A DNA stretch of 52,072 bases from Scatosoma sp045614565. Lineage in GTDB: Bacteria; Bacillota; Clostridia; Christensenellales; Borkfalkiaceae. The DNA lies in assembly GCA_045614565.1 (NCBI GenBank), contig JAZLDG010000100.1, forward strand, positions 1-52,072, given 5' to 3'. Position 1 is the stretch's first letter, and every line of letters starts with the position of its first letter. Positions 22,958 to 30,234 of this stretch are shown here, piece after piece. The position numbers and the translations under genes are program-made. The notes under the pieces were generated by a model, which saw only the letters and a list, made by a program, of their open reading frames with translations, had not been told where the DNA came from and searched no databases.

Positions 22958-24277
22958 TTATTTTTTTAAGTCTATGCCAAGCTCTAATCCTTCGTACATA
23001 TGCTCGTTCCATTTGAAGTTTTTGTAGAAATTCACGTGGTAACGGTGCATTTCTTCTACGAGCAAAGAAAATTTTCCGACCGTTTGGTGCTTGGGGAAAA
23101 TATCGAAGTACTCGCCTTGGTAATAGAAATTAAAGAAGCTGGAATCGACTTCCGTAATCAACGTGTACAAATTCTTATAACCGATAGAGAACGAGTACGG
23201 TTCGCCGTGTCTTGTTCCCGTGTAGTGCAAGCCTTGGTGATCGATACGGATTTTGCCTTCGCCGACGATAAAGCTCGTTTTGTTATTGCCTACGAGTTTG
23301 TATTCGTCCAAATTCCCGATTTGGCATTCGTCTTCAAAATAATAGTCGGGATTTTCACGGATTTCTTTAATGATATCCATACGCTCCTGTTCAACCCAGT
23401 CGAACGGGGAAGCGGGGATTACGGCGTTTTCGTAGGGGTGGAATTGATAATAATCGTCCATCGTTGCACCGTTACCGCAATTTGAGCACGTGATTTTGTC
23501 GCCTTCGCCCTTCATCGTAAATTCTTTACCGCATTTAGGGCATTTATAGCAAAAATCTTCCAAGCGGTGGCAAATTCTGCCTTTGGTTTCCCACTTAATT
23601 TTCTTTTCGGCGTTCCAAGCGTATTCGTTACGTCTGAATTTTTCGTTGATAATATCGTCCATTTCTTCCACGGATAAGCGTTCTACGTCGTCCTTGGAAA
23701 ACAAAAGCGACATCGTGGCGTGCGTTTCGCCGAAACGTTCGTCCAAGCATACTTTGGTGTTTTGCAAATACTGCCCTTCCAAATAGCACAAGTACACGGG
23801 GACTTTGAAATGCTTGAAGATTTTACTTGTGCCGGGTACGATGGGTTTATTCCCGCCGTAGTCGCTCGCCAAGCCTTCGGGTGCAAACGTTACGCAACCG
23901 CCTTTTTTGATAACGTCGCTGACGGCGCGAATGGAAAGCTTGTCTGCGCTGTAATTCTTTTTGGGTATTACCTTATTCAAACCGAAAATGAACGAGAACT
24001 TTTTGCGGTAAAATTCGCTGCACCCTGCCATCATATTCGTAATGCGGGGATAGGTTGCGCCGCAAACGTATAAATGGTCGATACGGGACAAGTGATTGAA
24101 AATGACGAAGCAAGGTCCGTCGCAATCGTTTACGTCGTCAATGATATGAAATTTGGGCTTATACTTCCGACCGATAATATCCACCATTATTAATTTATAA
24201 ATCGTCGCGATAATTCTCGGCGCGGGGCGGTATTTGCGTTTGGAAAGTTTTTTCGCTATCGTTAATTTTTCTGCCAT
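22958..24277 (-). CDS. PlsC-like acyltransferase with an added zinc ribbon, 439 aa
   Basis: Residues about 45-200 match the 1-acylglycerol-3-phosphate acyltransferase fold. NHLSRID (HX4D catalytic motif) is at about 62-68 and FAPEGLASD (substrate-binding EG motif) at about 132-140. Residues about 245-275 hold two CxxC pairs (CYKCPKCGKEF, ITCSNCGNG), a zinc ribbon not found in PlsC itself. The last 150 residues form an uncharacterised domain. It probably acylates a lysophospholipid or related lipid; the ribbon and C-terminal part suggest a distinct substrate or partner. Monocistronic. Confidence 0.8.
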   Translation of the reverse strand: MAEKLTIAKKLSKRKYRPAPRIIATIYKLIMVDIIGRKYKPKFHIIDDVNDCDGPCFVIFNHLSRIDHLYVCGATYPRITNMMAGCSEFYRKKFSFIFGLNKVIPKKNYSADKLSIRAVSDVIKKGGCVTFAPEGLASDYGGNKPIVPGTSKIFKHFKVPVYLCYLEGQYLQNTKVCLDERFGETHATMSLLFSKDDVERLSVEEMDDIINEKFRRNEYAWNAEKKIKWETKGRICHRLEDFCYKCPKCGKEFTMKGEGDKITCSNCGNGATMDDYYQFHPYENAVIPASPFDWVEQERMDIIKEIRENPDYYFEDECQIGNLDEYKLVGNNKTSFIVGEGKIRIDHQGLHYTGTRHGEPYSFSIGYKNLYTLITEVDSSFFNFYYQGEYFDIFPKHQTVGKFSLLVEEMHRYHVNFYKNFKWNEHMYEGLELGIDLKK

Positions 24278-24406
24278 ACTATTTTTTCCTTTCTGTGGAT
24301 TTATATATATTTTATCATTTTTATATTAAGAAAGTCAACAAAATAAGCTTTACTTTTTGGATAGATATTTGCTATAATCAATATATAAATTAAGGAAGTA
24401 TGCGCA

Positions 24407-24766
24407 ATGAAGGAACGGGAAATAGAGAAATTAACGGTTTTTACGGCGGAAAATCCGCAAGTGGAAAAGATACACGTGAGCGTGTACGCGGTTTACCGCG
24501 GGAATTTTAACGACGAGAGATTGATTGCTTCCAAGGAATTTACACTCGGCGAGCTTTTGGGAAAACCGTTCGTGTGGTTTGATTTATATTTAGGACAAAA
24601 AAAGGACAACGAGAAAGAATTAGCGTTCGTCTATGCGAATAAACGGGATTTATACTTTTTTGAAAAGGACGGGGGGAAAGTGAAGCTCGTCAAGAAAAAC
24701 GGGTTTACGCATTACTATTCGGACGATTACGACGAAAAATATATTATTTCTACGCAAATATGGTAA
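24407..24766 (+). CDS. Hypothetical protein, 119 aa
   Basis: AAGGAAG lies 8 bases before the ATG and a TATAAT box about 30 bases upstream. The product is soluble, acidic and rich in aromatic residues (YYSDDYDEKYIISTQIW at the end), with predicted beta strands. No family is recognised. It is a single-gene unit ending in a strong terminator. Confidence 0.65.
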   Translation: MKEREIEKLTVFTAENPQVEKIHVSVYAVYRGNFNDERLIASKEFTLGELLGKPFVWFDLYLGQKKDNEKELAFVYANKRDLYFFEKDGGKVKLVKKNGFTHYYSDDYDEKYIISTQIW

Positions 24767-24770
24767 AAAT

Positions 24771-24805
24771 AACGAACGGGCGATTTTTTAGATCGCCCGT
24801 TCGTG
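24771..24805. terminator. Bidirectional terminator
   Basis: ACGAACGGGCGAT and ATCGCCCGTTCGT form a 13-bp perfect stem with a 7-base loop, between convergent genes ending at 24766 and 24806. Confidence 0.9.
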
Positions 24806-25408
24806 TTACTTATTCTTGTTTGCTCTTTGGCTTACTTGTATTCCTTGCTTTACGGCTTGTACGCCTTGCTTTACGGCTTGTACTACGGGGACTACGGTTT
24901 GCGTAATTCCGTGCACGACGTTTTTAGCGATACCAAGCAAGTTGAAATCTTCTTTAACGCTTTCTATAAGCAAGTCTTTTTCACGCTCGAACAGCAGTCT
25001 TACCAATTCCACGACCACGCTAATTACCCAACAAACGATTAACAACGTCGTTAAAATGATAGAAATAGGCGAAACCGTAGACGTGGCAATAAACATACCG
25101 TATAAAATCGAGCCAAGCATATACGCTTTTACGACGATTAAGCTTACGTTTAACATATGTTTGGTTCGTTTGGTTAACGTTTTATCTTTTTGGGATAAAT
25201 CCTTGCGACCGCATACGATAGAAACGATAAAAAACAGTCCCGTTAACCCCAAAAGAATAACGTTTACCATAAAATCTCCGAACTGTAAGACGATTGCAAC
25301 GGTTAAATACGCGGCTATTAAAACGTGCATACCGTATTCCATAAACCATTTAATAATATCAAGATCTCTTTTGATTTTTGCCAAAGCTTTTTTTGTGTTG
25401 TCTAACAT
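24806..25408 (-). CDS. Hypothetical four-helix membrane protein, 200 aa
   Basis: About four membrane segments occupy residues 20-145. The C-terminal tail is predicted amphipathic with a short duplicated QAVKQG unit and ends RANKNK. The start is ATG at 25408 because AAAGGAGAAAAAAGT precedes it; upstream in-frame ATGs lie in the operator region. It is divergent from a small XRE regulator and its promoter abuts a perfect palindrome, so it is probably the regulator's target. Resembles phage-resistance or toxin-antitoxin-linked membrane proteins only in size; function unknown. Confidence 0.7.
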   Translation of the reverse strand: MLDNTKKALAKIKRDLDIIKWFMEYGMHVLIAAYLTVAIVLQFGDFMVNVILLGLTGLFFIVSIVCGRKDLSQKDKTLTKRTKHMLNVSLIVVKAYMLGSILYGMFIATSTVSPISIILTTLLIVCWVISVVVELVRLLFEREKDLLIESVKEDFNLLGIAKNVVHGITQTVVPVVQAVKQGVQAVKQGIQVSQRANKNK

Positions 25409-25439
25409 ACTTTTTTCTCCTTTGTATTTTATTACTCTT

Positions 25440-25468
25440 ATTATAACACAAAATATAAGGTTACGCAA
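25440..25468 (-). promoter_or_regulatory. Promoter of the four-helix membrane protein
   Basis: On the minus strand TTGCGT (25468-25463), 17 bases, TATAAT (25445-25440). The -35 box abuts the palindrome at 25470. Confidence 0.75.
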
Positions 25469-25469
25469 T

Positions 25470-25497
25470 AAAATATGGTTGCGTGCAACCATATTTT
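25470..25497. promoter_or_regulatory. Perfect 28-bp palindromic operator
   Basis: Arms AAAATATGGTTGC and GCAACCATATTTT flank a central GT. It lies between the two divergent promoters (minus -35 at 25463-25468; plus -10 TATAAT at 25508-25513), where a bound repressor would block both. The adjacent XRE gene at 25556 is the obvious candidate binder. Confidence 0.75.
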
Positions 25498-25555
25498 TGC
25501 GAAAAAGTATAATAAAATTATAGTTGTAAATAACCATAAAGGGGAAATTGCAGCT

Positions 25556-25798
25556 ATGAACAGTGTAAATAGAGCGTTGGCGTTGCGGATAGAGCAGTTA
25601 TTAAAGGAAAAGAAGATGACGAGATACCGTTTGGCGATGAACAGCGGGGTGACGCACTCGACTTTGAAAAATATTATGCACGAAACGGTGAAAGACAATT
25701 TATTGTCTACGACCATTTTGATCGCGGGGGGCTTTGATATGTCGGTGAGCGAGTTTTTGGACAGTCCTTTGTTCAACGAAGAGAATTTGAATATATAA
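25556..25798 (+). CDS. XRE-family helix-turn-helix regulator, 80 aa
   Basis: The product is one Cro/C1-type DNA-binding domain: LALRIEQLLKEKKMTRYRLA, then NSGVTHSTLKNIMH as turn and recognition helix, ending in MSVSEFLDS. There is no effector domain. The start ATG at 25556 follows a weak GGGG site; an upstream ATG frame would cover the promoter. It is divergent from the membrane protein gene, with a perfect palindrome between, so autoregulation and control of the neighbour are likely. Confidence 0.88.
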   Translation: MNSVNRALALRIEQLLKEKKMTRYRLAMNSGVTHSTLKNIMHETVKDNLLSTTILIAGGFDMSVSEFLDSPLFNEENLNI

Positions 25799-25802
25799 AT
25801 TC

Positions 25803-25831
25803 TTGCTTTTTCACGTGAAAAGTGATATAAT
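25803..25831 (+). promoter_or_regulatory. Promoter of mgsA with a palindrome in the spacer
   Basis: TTGCTT (25803-25808), 17 bases, TATAAT (25826-25831). The spacer carries TTTTCACGTGAAAA (25808-25821), a perfect 14-base palindrome and a likely repressor site. Confidence 0.7.
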
Positions 25832-25850
25832 AAAAAACGGAGAAGATGTT

Positions 25851-26237
25851 ATGAAACAGAAGAAAATTAAGACGATTGCGTTGATTGCGCACGACAACAA
25901 AAAGGCGGCAATGGTGAATTGGGCGTTGAAAAATAAAGAAACGCTCCAAAAATACGAGCTTTGCGGAACGGGTACGACGGCGAAGCTGGTTGCGGAAGCG
26001 ACGGATTTGAAGGTTAAACGGTATCTTTCGGGACCGCTTGGCGGAGATCAGCAAATCGGGGCGAAGGTTGCGGAAGGCAAAATTGATATCGTTATCTTTT
26101 TTTGGGATCCGCTTGAATCGCAGCCGCACGATCCCGACGTGAAAGCGTTGCTTCGGATTGCCGTGGTGTACGATATTCCGATTGCCACCAACAAGGCGAC
26201 TGCGGATTACGTAATCCATTCGGCTTTTTTACAATAA
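25851..26237 (+). CDS. mgsA: Methylglyoxal synthase
   Basis: Converts dihydroxyacetone phosphate to methylglyoxal and phosphate (EC 4.2.3.3), an overflow valve for glycolysis. The 128-residue product has IALIAHDNKKAAMVNWA, GTGTTAKLV, SGPLGGDQQIGA, FFWDPLESQPHDPDVKALLR and TNKATAD, covering the catalytic Asp and His residues. The ATG at 25851 is used; the upstream in-frame codons lie in the promoter. Confidence 0.96.
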   Translation: MKQKKIKTIALIAHDNKKAAMVNWALKNKETLQKYELCGTGTTAKLVAEATDLKVKRYLSGPLGGDQQIGAKVAEGKIDIVIFFWDPLESQPHDPDVKALLRIAVVYDIPIATNKATADYVIHSAFLQ

Positions 26238-26242
26238 TCGAC

Positions 26243-26277
26243 AAAAAAGGGACTTTCGACGAAAAGCCCCTTTTTTC
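26243..26277 (+). terminator. Terminator of mgsA
   Basis: AAAAAAGGG, an inner CTTT/AAAG pair and CCCTTTTTT form a stem with a T run shortly after the stop. Confidence 0.8.
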
Positions 26278-26279
26278 GA

Positions 26280-26463
26280 GCTTTATTCGTATGCCCGCTT
26301 CTGCATACGACGAAATTCGAGCGTCGAAAAAGGGAGATTTTGCCCGTATGCGGACAACCGCATATATCGCAAACCGCATACGAGCGCGGATAGGGCGATT
26401 TTGCTTTTTTCGACGAAAACCGCGCGACTTTCAAAAAGCCGCGCGGTAGGGGATTTGTATAAT
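26280..26463. other. Hairpin-rich intergenic stretch
   Basis: The stretch has no gene. It contains CGTATG/CATACG pairs in three places, an ACCGCGCGACTTT to AAAAAGCCGCGCGGT hairpin (about 26418-26447) and several copies of CGACGAAA. A TATAAT-like box occurs near 26459. Function unknown; decayed repeats or stacked terminators are possible. Confidence 0.35.
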
Positions 26464-26494
26464 AAAACGCTTGCGGTCGACCGCAAGCGTTTTT
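26464..26494 (-). terminator. Terminator of trpB2
   Basis: AAAACGCTTGCGGTC and GACCGCAAGCGTTTTT form a perfect stem 7 bases past the minus-strand stop at 26502; it would act on both strands. Confidence 0.88.
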
Positions 26495-26501
26495 CAAATA
26501 C

Positions 26502-27869
26502 TTAAAATTTAGGAAGTCCTGCCAAGCCCTTGGCGATTTCTTCGTCGGTGGGGATATAATCTGTCATTTTGCCGTCGTGGAATTTCTCGTAGGACATCAT
26601 ATCGAAGTAGCCCGTACCCGTCAAGCCGAACACGATCGTTTTCTTTTCACCCTTTTCCTTGCATTGCAGGGCTTCGTCAATCGCTACGCGAATGGCGTGC
26701 GCGGATTCGGGCGCGGGCAAAATACCTTCGATTCTCGCGAAGTATTCCGCGGCTTCAAAGACTTTCGTTTGTTGTACGGAACGTGCTTCCATAAGTCCTT
26801 GGTCGTACAGTTCGGAAAGGGTGGAAGTCATACCGTGATAGCGAAGTCCGCCTGCGTGACTTGCCGCGGGAATAAAGCCGCTCCCGAGCGTATACATTTT
26901 AGAAAGGGGACAAACCTTGCCTGTATCGCAAAAATCGTAAGCGTATTTGCCGCGGGTGAGTGTGGGGCAGGAAGCGGGTTCGACCGCAATAAATTGATAG
27001 TTTGCCTTGCCTTCAAGCTGTTCCGCCATAAAGGGCGCAATTAAGCCGCCGAGATTAGATCCGCCGCCCGCGCAACCGATGACGATATCCGCTTTTACGC
27101 CGTATTTATCGAGCGCGGTTTTCGTTTCCATACCGATCACCGATTGATGCAAAAGCACTTGATTGAGCACGCTTCCGAGTGCGTAACGGTAGCCTTTGCG
27201 CTTGCTTGCCGCTTCCACGGCTTCGGAAATCGCGCAACCGAGCGAGCCGTTCGTGTCGGGGAATTCCGCGTTGATTTTTTTGCCGACTTCGGTGGTCATA
27301 GACGGGGACGGGGTGACTTTTGCACCGTAGGTGCGCATTACTTCTCTACGGAACGGCTTTTGCTCGTACGAGCATTTTACCATATACACGTTACAGTCCA
27401 GACCGAAATACGAGCAAGCCATTGAAAGCGCCGTGCCCCATTGTCCCGCGCCCGTTTCCGTCGTTACGCCTTGCAAACCCTGTTGCTTTGCGTAGTACGC
27501 TTGTGCGATTGCGGAGTTGAGTTTGTGCGAGCCGCTCGTGTTATTCCCTTCAAATTTATAATAGATGTGCGCGGGCGTATCCAAGATTTTTTCCAAGCAA
27601 TACGCGCGGATTAAGGGCGCGGGGCGGTACATTTTATAAAAATCACGGATTTCCTGCGGAATGGGGATATATTTATTCGTGTCGTCCAGCTCCTGCTTGG
27701 CAAGCTCGTTACAAAAGATTTCGGAAAGCTCCACTTCCGTCATCGGCGCGAGCGTTTTGGGGTTGATAAGCGGCGCGGGTTTATTTTTCATAAACGCGCG
27801 TAAATTGAGCCAAGCTTTGGGAAGCTCGTCTTCGCTTAAATAGATTTTGTAGGGGATTTCTTTGTTCAT
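26502..27869 (-). CDS. trpB: TrpB2-type tryptophan synthase beta-like protein
   Basis: A PLP-dependent fold-type II enzyme of 455 residues that makes tryptophan from indole and serine. The PLP lysine is in NTSGSHKLNSA (about residue 100), with ETGAGQWGTAL, the phosphate loop CAGGGSNLGG, EPASCPTL and GLTGTGYFD. The length and the N-terminal insert place it with TrpB2, which often works without TrpA. The ATG at 27869 has AAGGAG upstream. No other trp genes are nearby, and a tryptophan T-box precedes it, suggesting indole salvage under tRNA-Trp control. Confidence 0.9.
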   Translation of the reverse strand: MNKEIPYKIYLSEDELPKAWLNLRAFMKNKPAPLINPKTLAPMTEVELSEIFCNELAKQELDDTNKYIPIPQEIRDFYKMYRPAPLIRAYCLEKILDTPAHIYYKFEGNNTSGSHKLNSAIAQAYYAKQQGLQGVTTETGAGQWGTALSMACSYFGLDCNVYMVKCSYEQKPFRREVMRTYGAKVTPSPSMTTEVGKKINAEFPDTNGSLGCAISEAVEAASKRKGYRYALGSVLNQVLLHQSVIGMETKTALDKYGVKADIVIGCAGGGSNLGGLIAPFMAEQLEGKANYQFIAVEPASCPTLTRGKYAYDFCDTGKVCPLSKMYTLGSGFIPAASHAGGLRYHGMTSTLSELYDQGLMEARSVQQTKVFEAAEYFARIEGILPAPESAHAIRVAIDEALQCKEKGEKKTIVFGLTGTGYFDMMSYEKFHDGKMTDYIPTDEEIAKGLAGLPKF

Positions 27870-27890
27870 CGTACAATACTCCTTTTTCAA

Positions 27891-28180
27891 AATAAAAAAC
27901 CCAAAGAGCAAGAAAAATTTGCTCTTTGGGACGATATTTCTAAATAATTATACCGCGGTGCCACCCAAATTGACTGTTATAAGTCCACTTTTTGCGTACG
28001 ATCATACGCTTCGCGCTGTTACGGGCGCGATACCCGTCGATTGCTACTGACAAAGCTTTGCTTTGCGTTCGTTCGCCCTCATAAGTCCATTCCTTTCGCC
28101 GTGTATATTGCAATCCCACCGCCTGCAACTCTCTTGTATACGACTTAACGAAAGTACTACTCTTAATCTTCGGTTTCGTT
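27891..28180 (-). promoter_or_regulatory. T-box leader, tryptophan specifier
   Basis: On the minus strand the leader carries a Stem I region, specifier GAA-TGG-ACTTATGAG (TGG at 28089-28087), and the universal T-box TGGCACCGCGG (27966-27953 region). It ends in a terminator CCCAAAGAGCAA, TTGCTCTTTGGG, TTTTTT (27930-27891). Uncharged tRNA-Trp would pair with TGG and stabilise the antiterminator, letting trpB2 be read. Confidence 0.92.
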
Positions 28181-28186
28181 TTTACT

Positions 28187-28215
28187 ATTTTATCACATAA
28201 ACGCTTGGTTGTCAA
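28187..28215 (-). promoter_or_regulatory. Promoter of the T-box-trpB2 unit
   Basis: On the minus strand TTGACA (28215-28210), 17 bases, TAAAAT (28192-28187). The -35 lies inside AAACGCTT/AAGCGTTT (28198-28221), a hairpin that may also end the upstream yfcE message. Confidence 0.75.
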
Positions 28216-28219
28216 GCGT

Positions 28220-28768
28220 TTACGCTCGATAATCGAAAATTCCGCCCGTTTCCAAATCCACCCAAGTGAGCGTGCCGTTTTCGTAGACGATATACGAGTG
28301 GGGCGTGCCGTCCTTGGGAAGCGCGACCGAACCGCAATTCGCGTACGTCGCGCCGTTTTCAAGCTCCACGCCCGTGGGCGTGTGGAAATGTCCGTTGAAA
28401 AGAATATCGCCCTTTTTAAGCAAGGGGGGATTTTGCGTATTATATAAATGTCCGTGCGTCAAAAACAGCGTTTTGCCGTTGTCGTCGACAAGCGCGTAAT
28501 CTGCCAGCATCGGAAATTCCAAAACCATTTGATCGACTTCGCTGTCGCAGTTCCCGCGAACGGCGGTGATTTTGTCTTTGAGCTTGTTCAACGCGTCGAA
28601 AACCCGTTGCGGTGCGTACCCGTCGGGCAGGGGATTGCGCGGACCGTGATAAAGCAAGTCGCCCAAAAGAATTAGTCTGTCCGCTTTTTCCGCTTCAAAG
28701 GCTTCGATAAGTCTTTCGCACCAAACGTACGAGCCGTGAATATCCGAAGCAATCAGTATTTTACTCAT
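28220..28768 (-). CDS. YfcE-family metallophosphodiesterase
   Basis: The 182-residue product has the full calcineurin-like metal set: SDIHGS, LGDLLYHGPRN, RGNCDSEVD, THGHLY and NGHFHTPTG. YfcE-type enzymes cleave phosphodiesters; the physiological substrate is unknown. It follows the MDR gene by 8 bases on the minus strand. Confidence 0.92.
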   Translation of the reverse strand: MSKILIASDIHGSYVWCERLIEAFEAEKADRLILLGDLLYHGPRNPLPDGYAPQRVFDALNKLKDKITAVRGNCDSEVDQMVLEFPMLADYALVDDNGKTLFLTHGHLYNTQNPPLLKKGDILFNGHFHTPTGVELENGATYANCGSVALPKDGTPHSYIVYENGTLTWVDLETGGIFDYRA

Positions 28769-28776
28769 AAATCACC

Positions 28777-29775
28777 TTAAAAAATAAACTTGATAATATC
28801 CATTTCTTCGGGAAGATTTGCGCCGCTTTCCAAAAGATTTGCGTACGTTTCCATTAGCTTGGGCAGTTCTTCTTCCTTGAAACTCTTATACGGAAATTCA
28901 GCGAAATTGACCGCTTTATTCGCAAGCAAATTAATGGCGGTGGACACGAATTCGCGGCTTTCCGTAATGCCTTTGATCGTGACGTTGTTTTTGAGCGCGT
29001 ATTCCAAATTTACGTGCAGGGTTTTCCCCGTGGGCGCGCAAAAAGCCACCGAAGAATCCCGTTTTAAGACGGGGAATAAGACGGACGGTTCGCTGCGGTT
29101 GGCGTACGCAAGATACACCGCGCCGTCGGCGAGTCTGCCGCCCGTGACTTTCGCCACGTTGGCTTTGAGCGTTTCGTCGTTGGGAAAGGTATAATAGATC
29201 CCGCTACGCTTTGCGCGGGCAAGGCGTTCGGCGTTGTTGTCGGCGAGAATGGGCACGGCTCTGTGATAAATCAAAATTTGGCAAAGCACGTTTGCGTACA
29301 AGCTCCCGCCAAGCACCAAAATATGCTGTCCGACGGTGATTTGCATTTCGTCGATTACGCGTTCGGCGAGCGCGATCGCGTCGATTAAAAAAGCGGCTTC
29401 GTCGGAGACGGACGCGGGCAGGGGATATACGTCGTCTACGCCCGCAAGCACGAAATCACGGTAAAACCCGTCCGCGGTTTCGCCTGCAATTTTTAAGCCG
29501 TCTTCGGAAAGCTCGTCTTCCGTTACGCCCGCAAGGTATACGCGTTCGCCTTTTTTAATAAAGGAATCTTCGTTGGCTTCGGTAACTTGCCCGATCGCGA
29601 ATTTCCCTGGGATAAAGGGGGATTTGACTTTGATAAGCCCCGAATAAACGGCTACGTCCGATTCCGTCAAAAGCGCTTTGGTGATTTTGACCTTGACTTT
29701 ATCGGAAGAAAGCTTCAAATCGGGGGAGATAACGTGATGTAAATTATGCGGGTATGCTAATTGCCATACTTTCAT
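28777..29775 (-). CDS. MDR-superfamily dehydrogenase-like protein lacking zinc ligands
   Basis: The 332-residue product has the GroES-like N-terminal domain (SDKVKVKITKALLTESDVAVYSG, FIPGKFAIGQVTE) and a Rossmann part (GQHILVLGGSLYANVLCQIL). The normal catalytic Cys (CGSD) is replaced by TESD, and the structural four-Cys loop is missing, so zinc-dependent alcohol oxidation is unlikely. The glycine motif is GGSLYA rather than GxGxxG, so cofactor use is uncertain. It may be a divergent reductase or non-enzymatic. Confidence 0.78.
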   Translation of the reverse strand: MKVWQLAYPHNLHHVISPDLKLSSDKVKVKITKALLTESDVAVYSGLIKVKSPFIPGKFAIGQVTEANEDSFIKKGERVYLAGVTEDELSEDGLKIAGETADGFYRDFVLAGVDDVYPLPASVSDEAAFLIDAIALAERVIDEMQITVGQHILVLGGSLYANVLCQILIYHRAVPILADNNAERLARAKRSGIYYTFPNDETLKANVAKVTGGRLADGAVYLAYANRSEPSVLFPVLKRDSSVAFCAPTGKTLHVNLEYALKNNVTIKGITESREFVSTAINLLANKAVNFAEFPYKSFKEEELPKLMETYANLLESGANLPEEMDIIKFIF

Positions 29776-29835
29776 AACGACGAAATTCCTTTATTTGCGC
29801 GGATATTTGAGCGATTGCTCTCGCGCGGTATTATA

Positions 29836-29864
29836 AGTATAGCTTATTTTTGGGATTTTTGCAA
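29836..29864 (-). promoter_or_regulatory. Promoter of the MDR-yfcE unit
   Basis: On the minus strand TTGCAA (29864-29859), 17 bases, TATACT (29841-29836). Confidence 0.7.
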
Positions 29865-29893
29865 CTATTTTTTACGAATTAGGGCAAAAACAG

Positions 29894-29922
29894 TTGACGG
29901 GGATAAAAAAAAGCGTTATAAT
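29894..29922 (+). promoter_or_regulatory. Promoter of rpmE
   Basis: TTGACG (29894-29899), 17 bases, TATAAT (29917-29922), about 50 bases before the rpmE ATG. Confidence 0.85.
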
Positions 29923-29973
29923 TGAACAGCACGAATGAAAAAACCAAGAAAACAATAGCGAGGTGAAAATATA

Positions 29974-30177
29974 ATGAAAGCGGACATTCATCCTAATTAT
30001 CACGAAGTAACGGTTACTTGCGCTTGCGGCGCAACGTTCAAAACCGGCACGACGAAAGATTGCGAAACGTTGAAAGTGGATATTTGCAGCAACTGCCATC
30101 CTTTCTTCACGGGCAAACAGAAGTTGGTTGATACCGGTGGACGTATCGATAAATTCAAGAAGAGATACGGTATGTAA
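29974..30177 (+). CDS. rpmE: 50S ribosomal protein L31, zinc-binding form
   Basis: The 67-residue protein has the four zinc ligands as TCACGATF and DICSNCHPF (CxC and CxxC), and ends GRIDKFKKRYGM. GAGGTGAAAATATA precedes the ATG. It heads the conserved block leading to prfA. Confidence 0.97.
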   Translation: MKADIHPNYHEVTVTCACGATFKTGTTKDCETLKVDICSNCHPFFTGKQKLVDTGGRIDKFKKRYGM

Positions 30178-30185
30178 CAAACGCG

Positions 30186-30216
30186 GGGCTTTAAGATACG
30201 CTGTGTCTTAAAGCCC
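30186..30216 (+). terminator. Hairpin between rpmE and the YqhQ-PrmC gene
   Basis: GGGCTTTAAGA and TCTTAAAGCCC form an 11-bp stem with a 9-base loop, followed by TTTACTTT. Weak T run suggests partial termination that would raise L31 over downstream products. Confidence 0.6.
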
Positions 30217-30234
30217 TTTACTTTGAAGGTCGTT

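Noticed and set aside
24816..25523. A 235-codon plus-strand frame opposite the four-helix protein
   Set aside because: No ribosome binding site; Thr/Ile/Lys-rich shadow of the minus-strand gene, which has clear membrane helices and a ribosome binding site.
25409..25537. N-terminal extension of the four-helix membrane protein
   Set aside because: The extension covers the palindromic operator and both promoters, while ATG at 25408 has a strong AAAGGAG site.
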